A stretch of DNA of 5,485 bases from JADHMP01 sp964617385 (GTDB lineage: Bacteria > Bacteroidota > Bacteroidia > Flavobacteriales > Flavobacteriaceae): contig CAZTYX010000108.1 of assembly GCA_964617385.1 (NCBI GenBank), positions 1 to 5,485 of the forward strand. The letters run 5' to 3'. A program made the position numbers and the translations under genes. The notes beneath the pieces are model-generated. The model saw nothing but the letters and a program-made list of their open reading frames with translations. It was not told the origin of the DNA and ran no database searches. Below, piece after piece: positions 1 to 5,485 of this stretch; within the stretch, counting starts at the first letter, position 1, and the number at the start of each line of letters is the position of its first letter.

Positions 1-2025
1 AACAAAAAGATTTTGACAGGACGAAATAAATATAGAAAAGGGCAAAACAAAAGTTTTCGCATGTGCTTGATTCTGCTTGGAATATTTGGTAGTTTTCAAA
101 TGGCGTTGGGACAGCAAAACACCCTTGAGATAGATGCTTCAAAGGGGTTGGCATCAATTGCGCCTACCATGTATGGTATTTTTTTTGAAGACATCAATTT
201 TGCTGCTGATGGGGGACTTTATGGTGAACTAATCAAAAATGGATCATTTGAATTTCCGCTCCCTAAAATGGGTTGGCAAGAACCTAATTCAGACCGCCAT
301 AGTTACAATACCGACTCAGGAATAGCTGCGGTGATACAATATGCTAACCCATCAGCCAATATGCGCTATATGCAGGTGCAAATTAACAATTCAGAGGGGT
401 ATCAATTGATTAATGAAGGATATAGAGGTATTGGCGTGAAAGCCAATGCAACCTATGTTTTTTCTCTTAAAGCAGCCAATCCGAAAGGAGTCAATCGGGT
501 TCATGCAGCCTTGGTTGATGAAAATAACCGTGTTATAGGCAGCACTTCGCTAGACATAAATGGCATTCCTTGGACAAATTTAGAAAGTGAAATGGTGGCC
601 ACAGCAACAGTGGAAAAAGCAAAATTGCTTTTGCGTTTTGAAGGAAAGGGTACCCTTGATTTAGACATGATATCCCTTTTTCCTAAAGACACTTGGAAAG
701 GCCGAAAAAAAGGACTCCGAAAAGATTTGGTAACCTTGCTTGAGGGGCTAAATCCTGGATTCTTACGCTTTCCGGGAGGCTGTATTGTGGAAGGCAGAAC
801 ACTAGCTCAACGCTACCAATGGAAAAAAACGGTGGGCACTTTAGAGCAACGAAAAAATTTAATAAACCGTTGGAATACAGAATTTAACCACCGTTTAACA
901 CCCGATTATTATCAGAGTTTTGGACTTGGTTTTTATGAATATTTTTTGTTGGCGGAAGATTTGGGTGCTGCTCCTTTACCCATTTTGGGGTGTGGTATGG
1001 CATGTCAGTTCAACACGGCCGAATTGGTTCCAATGGATGAATTGGATCCTTACATCCAAGACGCTCTCGATTTAATTGAATTTGCCAATGGTTCTCAAGA
1101 CACCTATTGGGGAAAATTAAGACACGATATGGGGCATCCCAAACCTTTTGATATGCGTTATATTGGCATTGGTAATGAACAATGGGGTCCAGAATATATC
1201 AAACGTTATGTTGCCTTTGAAAAGGCTATAAAAGAAAAATATCCTGACATCATTATTGTTTCTGGATCGGGGCCGTTTCCAGAGGGTGATTTTTTTGAAT
1301 ATGGATGGGAAGCCTTAAAGAAAACCCAAACCGAAATTGTAGATGAACACTATTATCGTTCACCAGAATGGTTCCGTGAAAATGCCGATCGCTATGACAC
1401 CTACGACCGAAAGGGTCCTAAGGTTTTTGCAGGAGAATATGCGGCACAATCGGTGGCCATTGCAAGTCCTAAAAACGAGAACAATTGGGATTGTGCCCTT
1501 GCGGAAGCCGCTTTTTTAACCGGAATTGAACGCAATGCAGATTTGGTCACCATGACTTCTTATGCTCCCCTGATGGCGCATACGGATGCTTGGCAATGGA
1601 AAACAGATCTGATTTGGTTTAACAACTTAATGGCCTATGGCACACCCAGTTATTATGTTCAGAAAATGTTTGGTCAAAACCCAGGAACAAAAACGCTCAA
1701 AACCCAACTTAATGGTGAAAAAGCGATTGGTCAAAATGAGCTCTATGCTTCGGCTGTGATGGATGAAAATAAAAACGAAATAATTGTAAAATTGGTCAAC
1801 ACGGCCACTACACCTCAGCGTATTTCACTCCAAATTGAGGGCGCCAATTGGTTGCGTAAAGGTGTAATTGAACGCCTAGCTTTTGATGATTTACAGGCCA
1901 CCAACAGCCTTGGTTCACCCAATAAAATAAGTACACAAGCAGAAGAAATAACTTGGTCCCAAAAAATGCCTGTTTATGAAGCACCCCCCCAATCTTTTAG
2001 CGTACTGAAATTCCATAAAAAGTAA
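1..2025 (+). CDS. Exported GH51 alpha-L-arabinofuranosidase (5' end unresolved)
   Basis: Predicted to remove terminal alpha-L-arabinofuranosyl units from arabinan, arabinoxylan or their oligosaccharides, supplying arabinose to the genes downstream. The frame is open from base 1. The first usable start in the window is TTG at 13, and an ATG lies at 61, but the ATG would remove the basic n-region, so the true start may lie just upstream. Residues below count from TTG13. A basic stretch (GRNKYRKGQNK) and a hydrophobic segment at about 17-33 look like a signal peptide, with likely cleavage after ALG (residue 33). There is no lipobox, so a periplasmic or secreted location is inferred. Family hallmarks follow: YGIFFEDIN near 54; a beta-sandwich region resembling CBM4/9 at about 90-225; FLRFPGGCIVEGRT opening the TIM-barrel part; the acid/base in GIGNEQWG (E389); the nucleophile in FAGEYAAQS (E475); and a C-terminal beta-sandwich ending PPQSFSVLKF. 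The length is normal for this GH51 type. The gene ends with tandem stops TAA TAG (2023-2028). Family assignment is very secure; the exact substrate is inferred. Confidence 0.95.
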   Translation, partial: NKKILTGRNKYRKGQNKSFRMCLILLGIFGSFQMALGQQNTLEIDASKGLASIAPTMYGIFFEDINFAADGGLYGELIKNGSFEFPLPKMGWQEPNSDRHSYNTDSGIAAVIQYANPSANMRYMQVQINNSEGYQLINEGYRGIGVKANATYVFSLKAANPKGVNRVHAALVDENNRVIGSTSLDINGIPWTNLESEMVATATVEKAKLLLRFEGKGTLDLDMISLFPKDTWKGRKKGLRKDLVTLLEGLNPGFLRFPGGCIVEGRTLAQRYQWKKTVGTLEQRKNLINRWNTEFNHRLTPDYYQSFGLGFYEYFLLAEDLGAAPLPILGCGMACQFNTAELVPMDELDPYIQDALDLIEFANGSQDTYWGKLRHDMGHPKPFDMRYIGIGNEQWGPEYIKRYVAFEKAIKEKYPDIIIVSGSGPFPEGDFFEYGWEALKKTQTEIVDEHYYRSPEWFRENADRYDTYDRKGPKVFAGEYAAQSVAIASPKNENNWDCALAEAAFLTGIERNADLVTMTSYAPLMAHTDAWQWKTDLIWFNNLMAYGTPSYYVQKMFGQNPGTKTLKTQLNGEKAIGQNELYASAVMDENKNEIIVKLVNTATTPQRISLQIEGANWLRKGVIERLAFDDLQATNSLGSPNKISTQAEEITWSQKMPVYEAPPQSFSVLKFHKK

Positions 2026-2079
2026 TAGTTCAATGAGTACAAAAAGATGTTCATTAGACAAAAACAAGAAAAAGAAGGG
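2026..2079 (+). other. Short A-rich gap between the GH51 gene and araB
   Basis: This 54-base spacer holds the second stop of the GH51 gene, an A-rich leader and an alternative in-frame ATG at 2047. I see no hairpin with a T-tract and no recognisable Bacteroidota-type promoter (TTTG with a TAnnTTTG box). That favours read-through transcription from the GH51 gene into araB. The A-rich stretch just before ATG 2080 may serve as the ribosome landing region. Confidence 0.5.
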
Positions 2080-3757
2080 ATGGAGGCATATGTAATAGGC
2101 TTAGATTATGGAACCGATTCTGTTCGTGCCGTAATGCTCAATACAGCTAATGGAAACGAGGTGGCTACTTCAGTCCATTATTACCAGCGATGGAAAACAG
2201 GGACCTATTGTAATCCTAACGCCAACCAATTTAGACAACACCCCCAAGATCATATTGAGGGCTTAGAAAAAACCATACAGGGCGTAATGAAAATCGCAAA
2301 TGTACCCCCACATACAGTTAAGGGCATTGCCATTGACACCACAGGGTCTTCACCCTTACCCCTAGCAGAAGATGGAGAAGCGTTGGCGTTTAAAAAGGGC
2401 TTTGAGGAAAATCCAAATGCCATGATGGTTTTGTGGAAAGACCATACGGCTATTGCTGCAGCTGAAGAAATCAATGCCTTAACTAGAAATTGGGGCGGGA
2501 TAGACTATTTAAAATATGAGGGGGGTATTTATTCCTCAGAATGGTTTTGGGCTAAAATTTTACATATAATTCGCACCGATCCGAAAGTGGCGGCGGAAGC
2601 ACACACATGGATGGAACACTGTGACTATATTACCTATTTACTCATTGAAGATAAAGACCTAAAACGTTTTAAGCGTTCCCGTTGTGCGGCAGGACACAAA
2701 GCCATGTGGCACCCCCAATGGGAGGGGTTGCCTGCTGTGGAATTTTTGAATCAGCTTGATCCTTATTTGGCACAACTCAGAGCCAACTTATATAAAGAAA
2801 CATATACCTCTGACACACCTGCAGGAACCTTATCGCCCTATTGGGCCAAACGTTTGGGGCTCACTACCGATACGGTAATTAGTGTGGGCACTTTTGATGC
2901 GCATGCTGGGGCTGTGGGTGCCCGCGTTAAAGAAAAATCTTTGGTGCGTGTAATGGGAACGTCCACTTGTGATATTATGGTTTCCAATAACACTCGTTAT
3001 CAACAACAAACTATTAAAGGAATTTGTGGGCAAGTGGATGGATCTGTTATTCCAGGCATGGTGGGTCTTGAAGCCGGTCAATCTGCTTTTGGCGATTTGC
3101 TCGCGTGGTTTAAAAACATATTGCAATGGCCTATGGAAAACATCATACTAAAATCCGAGGCCATAAGCGAAGAACAGAAAGAGAAATTGCAAGCGGAGTT
3201 TGATGAAAAAATTATGGCAAAGCTTACAGAAGCCGCCGCTGCTTTGCCTTCAGAAGAAGCTGTTCCCACAGCATTGGATTGGATCAATGGACGTAGAACG
3301 CCCGATGCCGATCAAAACCTTAAAGGTGCCATTTCTGATCTTAATTTGGGAACCACTGCAGCACATCTCTTTTTATCTTTTGTTCATGCCATTTGCTTTG
3401 GTTCTAAAGCCATTGTGGATCGATTTGTTGAAGAAGGCGTTGAGATCAATCAAGTGGTGGGTATTGGCGGAGTGGCAAAAAAATCACCTTTCATTATGCA
3501 GACCTTGGCCAATGCCTTAAACATGCCTGTATTGGTGGCTGAATCTGAACAGACTCCTGCCCTTGGGGCTGCCATTTATGCAGCTGTTGCTGCGGGTGTT
3601 TATTCGTCTTTTGATGAAGCTGTAAAAATCCTAGGTTCGCCCTATATAGCAGAATATAAACCAGAAGCTAACCAAGTAAAAAAAAATGGAAAAATTAATG
3701 CAACGCTATGCCGCATTAGGCATTTCTATAGAACGCTTAACAAAACCCTTATTGTAA
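2080..3757 (+). CDS. araB: L-ribulokinase AraB (native C-terminus needs a one-base shift at the A9 run)
   Basis: Cytoplasmic FGGY-family kinase that phosphorylates L-ribulose to L-ribulose 5-phosphate with ATP. Residues count from ATG 2080. Visible motifs are the N-terminal phosphate loop GLDYGTDSVR (7-16), WKDHTA (119-124), GGIYSSEW (148-155), GTFDAHAGAVGA with the likely catalytic base D273, MGTSTCD (292-298), GLEAGQSAFGD, LDWINGRR and the ADP-site glycines in GIGGVAKKSPF (about 461-471). Up to V533-K534-K535 the frame is that of ATG 2080. If one A of 3678-3686 is skipped or absent, translation continues MEKLMQRYAALGISIERL and ends at TAA 3755-3757, giving 558 residues, the usual AraB length, with a typical C-terminal helix. 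The preceding AAGAAGGG abuts the ATG too closely to be a standard Shine-Dalgarno. The gene is 54 bases after the GH51 gene and is presumably co-transcribed with it. Kinase identity is certain; which C-terminus is made is not. Confidence 0.9.
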
Positions 3758-4461
3758 AAATGAAAGCAACATTTGATGCCTTAAAAGAGGCTTGTTATCA
3801 ATCCAATATGGAACTTAATGCATTAGGGCTTGTGGTCTATACCTTTGGCAATGTGAGTGCTGTGGATCGTGAAAACCAGGTTTTTGCCATTAAGCCTTCT
3901 GGAGTGCCCTATGAGGAGTTAAAGGCAGAAGATATGGTTATTGTTGATTTTGATAACAAGGTGGTGGAAGGGAAATTCCGACCCTCTTCGGATACCAAAA
4001 CTCATGCCTATCTCTATAAGCACTGGTCGCATATTGGAGGCATTGCACACACCCATGCTCGATTTTCTGTGGCTTGGGCACAAGCGCAAAAAGATATTCC
4101 CATTTTGGGTACCACGCATGCCGACCACCTCACCGAAGACATCCCTTGTGCAGCCCCCATGAGTGATGCGCTTATTCAGGGAAATTATGAACATAACACC
4201 GGGGTGCAAATTATCGATTGTTTTAACGAAAGAAAACTGGATCCGGCTGCCGTAGAAATGGTATTGTTGGGTAATCATGGCCCCTTTTGCTGGGGAAAAA
4301 ATGCAGCCAAAGCCGTTTATAATGCCCGTGTTTTGGAAGAAATTGCTCATATGGCCTATTTAACATTGCAAATCAATCCTGAGGCTCCTCGATTAAAAGA
4401 AACACTCATTAAAAAACACTATGATCGCAAGCATGGAAAGGATGCTTATTATGGTCAATAA
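2080..4461 (+). CDS. AraB-AraD continuous reading frame as sequenced (ribulokinase fused to ribulose-5-P 4-epimerase)
   Basis: Read literally, araB and araD form one open frame of 793 codons from ATG 2080, or 804 from ATG 2047. Residues 1-535 are ribulokinase, 536-560 are a linker unlike either family, and 561-793 are a complete AraD starting with its own Met. The linker (NGKINATLCRIRHFYRTLNK and five more residues) arises only because the A9 run at 3678-3686 puts the normal end of araB out of frame. In the fused reading AraB loses its usual C-terminal helix. ATG 2080 is preferred because it starts MEAYVIGLDYGTDS, the usual ribulokinase N-terminus; the 11 extra residues from 2047 (MFIRQKQEKEG) look like translated leader. 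The fusion may be a sequencing error, a recent mutation, or one product of slippage. The two-gene reading is given in the separate araB and araD entries. Confidence 0.5.
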   Translation: MEAYVIGLDYGTDSVRAVMLNTANGNEVATSVHYYQRWKTGTYCNPNANQFRQHPQDHIEGLEKTIQGVMKIANVPPHTVKGIAIDTTGSSPLPLAEDGEALAFKKGFEENPNAMMVLWKDHTAIAAAEEINALTRNWGGIDYLKYEGGIYSSEWFWAKILHIIRTDPKVAAEAHTWMEHCDYITYLLIEDKDLKRFKRSRCAAGHKAMWHPQWEGLPAVEFLNQLDPYLAQLRANLYKETYTSDTPAGTLSPYWAKRLGLTTDTVISVGTFDAHAGAVGARVKEKSLVRVMGTSTCDIMVSNNTRYQQQTIKGICGQVDGSVIPGMVGLEAGQSAFGDLLAWFKNILQWPMENIILKSEAISEEQKEKLQAEFDEKIMAKLTEAAAALPSEEAVPTALDWINGRRTPDADQNLKGAISDLNLGTTAAHLFLSFVHAICFGSKAIVDRFVEEGVEINQVVGIGGVAKKSPFIMQTLANALNMPVLVAESEQTPALGAAIYAAVAAGVYSSFDEAVKILGSPYIAEYKPEANQVKKNGKINATLCRIRHFYRTLNKTLIVKMKATFDALKEACYQSNMELNALGLVVYTFGNVSAVDRENQVFAIKPSGVPYEELKAEDMVIVDFDNKVVEGKFRPSSDTKTHAYLYKHWSHIGGIAHTHARFSVAWAQAQKDIPILGTTHADHLTEDIPCAAPMSDALIQGNYEHNTGVQIIDCFNERKLDPAAVEMVLLGNHGPFCWGKNAAKAVYNARVLEEIAHMAYLTLQINPEAPRLKETLIKKHYDRKHGKDAYYGQ
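3678..3686 (+). other. A9 homopolymer: frameshift or slippage point between araB and araD
   Basis: Nine consecutive A's lie between GT and TGG. In the sequenced A9 form the codons are GTA AAA AAA AAT GGA, which run on into araD without a stop. With A8 they become GTA AAA AAA ATG GAA, giving the family-like AraB end and TAA at 3755-3757. With A10 the frame reads VKKKWKN and stops at TAA 3696-3698, giving a shortened AraB. Runs of this length are known both for sequencing indels and for RNA polymerase slippage. Either is possible here. Confidence 0.85.
3760..4461 (+). CDS. araD: L-ribulose-5-phosphate 4-epimerase AraD
   Basis: Cytoplasmic class II aldolase-fold, metal-dependent epimerase that interconverts L-ribulose 5-phosphate and D-xylulose 5-phosphate, the last step of bacterial arabinose catabolism. 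From ATG 3760 it is 233 residues, against 231 in E. coli AraD as I recall it, and is collinear with that protein with an offset of two. Motifs are TFGNVSAVDR, IKPSGVPYEEL, PSSDTKTH (D78), GGIAHTHARF (metal ligands H97 and H99), GTTHAD (catalytic D122), GNHGPFCWG (third metal histidine H173) and the C-terminal KHGKDAYYGQ with catalytic Y231. These correspond to E. coli D76, H95, H97, D120, H171 and Y229. No Shine-Dalgarno is seen. The ATG is 2 bases after the restored araB stop TAA, a layout that suits termination-reinitiation coupling. In the literal A9 reading this ATG is an internal Met of a fusion, but a free AraD could still start here. The catalytic set is complete. Confidence 0.93.
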   Translation: MKATFDALKEACYQSNMELNALGLVVYTFGNVSAVDRENQVFAIKPSGVPYEELKAEDMVIVDFDNKVVEGKFRPSSDTKTHAYLYKHWSHIGGIAHTHARFSVAWAQAQKDIPILGTTHADHLTEDIPCAAPMSDALIQGNYEHNTGVQIIDCFNERKLDPAAVEMVLLGNHGPFCWGKNAAKAVYNARVLEEIAHMAYLTLQINPEAPRLKETLIKKHYDRKHGKDAYYGQ

Positions 4462-4467
4462 TTAAGG

Positions 4468-5485
4468 ATGGAAGAATTACTCAATAAAAAAATTTGGTTT
4501 CTCACCGGTACACAACATTTGTATGGTGAAGACACTTTGGTTCAAGTAGCCAAAAATGCCCACGCAGTGGTTGAAGGTTTAAACCAATCGGCAGATATCC
4601 CATTAAGCATTGAATTTAAGCCCATTTTAAAAACCCAAGAAGAGATAACTAATGTTTGTGTGGCCGCTTCGGCCGATGAAAATTGTATTGGCGTGATTGC
4701 TTGGATGCATACATTTTCTCCGGCAAAAATGTGGATTAATGGATTAAAAAGATTGCACCAACCCCTCTTGCATCTTCACACCCAATTCAATGCTGAAATT
4801 CCATGGGATCATATTGATATGGACTTCATGAACCTCAACCAATCGGCTCATGGCGATCGTGAATTTGGCCATATTACCACTCGTTTAGGGTTGAGACGAA
4901 AAGTGGTTGTTGGGCATTGGAAACAGAAAAACGTACAACAATCTATTGGCCATTGGATGCGTGCCGCTTTGGGTTATGCTGAAATGCAACATCTTAAAGT
5001 ATGTCGTTTTGGGGACAACATGCGTGAAGTGGCCGTAACGGAAGGCGATAAGGTGGAGGCTCAAATTCAATTTGGATTTTCAGTAAATTCTTTTGATGCT
5101 TCAGATATTGTTGCTGAAATGGAACATATTACCAAGGAGGCCATTGATTCCCTTGTTGAGACCTATGAAACCAACTATGTTCTTGATGATCAACTAAAGG
5201 CGGGCGGTGCCAAACGACAATCACTTTATGATGCAGCAGAAATAGAATTGGCCCTTCGTCGAATTTTAGAGCGTGGTGGGTTTAAGGCATTTACGGATAC
5301 CTTTGAAAACTTAGGTGCTTTGAAACAATTGCCTGGCATTGCCACACAAAGACTTATGGCTGATGGTTATGGTTTTGGTGGAGAAGGTGATTGGAAAACA
5401 GCAGCCCTCACCCGGATTTTAAAAGTAATGGCTGTGGGGTTGGATAAGGGAACTTCTTTTATGGAAGTTTATACCTATCATTTTG
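4468..5485 (+). CDS. araA: L-arabinose isomerase AraA, 3'-truncated by the window edge
   Basis: Converts L-arabinose to L-ribulose in the cytoplasm, the first catabolic step; Mn2+-dependent in characterised relatives. It begins at ATG 4468, 6 bases after the araD stop, with AAGG directly against the start codon. The reading frame has no stop through the last base, about 339 codons; the family has about 500, so roughly the last third is outside the window. N-terminal signature is KKIWFLTGTQHLYGEDTL. Further conserved stretches are CIGVIAWMHTFSPAKMWI, LLHLHTQFNAEIPW, DFMNLNQSAHGDREFG and RFGDNMREVAVTEGDKVEA. Two catalytic glutamates are visible: E306 in GYGFGGEGDWKTA and E333 in GTSFMEVYTYHF, at the same numbers as in E. 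coli AraA. The metal histidines equivalent to E. coli H350 and H450 lie beyond the end. The tight spacing argues for one transcript with araB and araD. Identity is essentially certain. Confidence 0.97.
   Translation, partial: MEELLNKKIWFLTGTQHLYGEDTLVQVAKNAHAVVEGLNQSADIPLSIEFKPILKTQEEITNVCVAASADENCIGVIAWMHTFSPAKMWINGLKRLHQPLLHLHTQFNAEIPWDHIDMDFMNLNQSAHGDREFGHITTRLGLRRKVVVGHWKQKNVQQSIGHWMRAALGYAEMQHLKVCRFGDNMREVAVTEGDKVEAQIQFGFSVNSFDASDIVAEMEHITKEAIDSLVETYETNYVLDDQLKAGGAKRQSLYDAAEIELALRRILERGGFKAFTDTFENLGALKQLPGIATQRLMADGYGFGGEGDWKTAALTRILKVMAVGLDKGTSFMEVYTYHF

Noticed and set aside
179..186. T8 run in the GH51 gene as a possible indel
   Set aside because: It encodes part of the conserved YGIFFEDIN motif in frame on both sides.
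1984..1990. C7 run near the end of the GH51 gene as a second frameshift site
   Set aside because: The frame across it reads APPQSFSVLKF and ends properly at tandem stops, matching the usual GH51 C-terminus, so nothing is disrupted.
2830..3126. 98-codon antisense frame within araB
   Set aside because: Shadow of the conserved ribulokinase core, with no independent start context or family features.
3200..3520. 106-codon + strand open frame inside araB in another frame
   Set aside because: It overlaps the clear FGGY kinase C-terminal domain and its composition looks like a shifted read of that gene.
3686..3757. Separate 23-codon ORF starting at the ATG that ends the A9 run
   Set aside because: Its sequence is best explained as the displaced C-terminus of AraB rather than an independent small gene.
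3919..4350. 143-codon open frame on the - strand inside araD
   Set aside because: It lies wholly antisense to a strongly conserved, catalytically complete araD, and its translation shows no recognisable motif.
4462..4467. AAGG before araA as a ribosome binding site
   Set aside because: It directly abuts the ATG, which is too close for a standard Shine-Dalgarno, so no separate site is claimed.

Overview
The window is a gene-dense, AT-leaning piece of a bacterial L-arabinose utilisation operon. All genes lie on the + strand with almost no intergenic DNA. The organism is most likely a member of the Bacteroidota (Flavobacteriia-like). This is inferred from an exported GH51 arabinofuranosidase directly ahead of araB-araD-araA, A-rich leaders without a normally spaced Shine-Dalgarno, and the style of the protein sequences. 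No rRNA or marker gene is present to prove it.

Layout: (1) 1-2025, an exported GH51 alpha-L-arabinofuranosidase whose 5' end is unresolved at the window edge. (2) 2026-2079, a 54-base gap with no visible terminator or promoter. (3) 2080-4461, L-ribulokinase (AraB) followed by L-ribulose-5-phosphate 4-epimerase (AraD). (4) 4462-4467, a 6-base gap. (5) 4468 to the window end, L-arabinose isomerase (AraA), cut off after about 339 codons. No RNA gene, mobile element, CRISPR array or convincing terminator was seen.

Together the genes form one pathway. The GH51 enzyme releases L-arabinose from arabinan, arabinoxylan or their oligosaccharides outside the cytoplasm. AraA converts arabinose to L-ribulose, AraB phosphorylates it, and AraD epimerises the product to D-xylulose 5-phosphate for the pentose phosphate pathway.

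The main point of interest is the araB/araD junction. As written, araB and araD form one uninterrupted reading frame that encodes an AraB-AraD fusion of 793 residues from the preferred start. The fusion depends on a run of nine A's at 3678-3686. If one A is removed, or the ribosome shifts +1 there, araB instead ends with a native-looking ribulokinase C-terminus and a TAA at 3755-3757. That stop lies 2 bases before a well-placed araD ATG at 3760. So the fusion is either a homopolymer sequencing error, a very recent indel, or a slippage site that makes both separate and fused enzymes. The sequence alone cannot decide among these.
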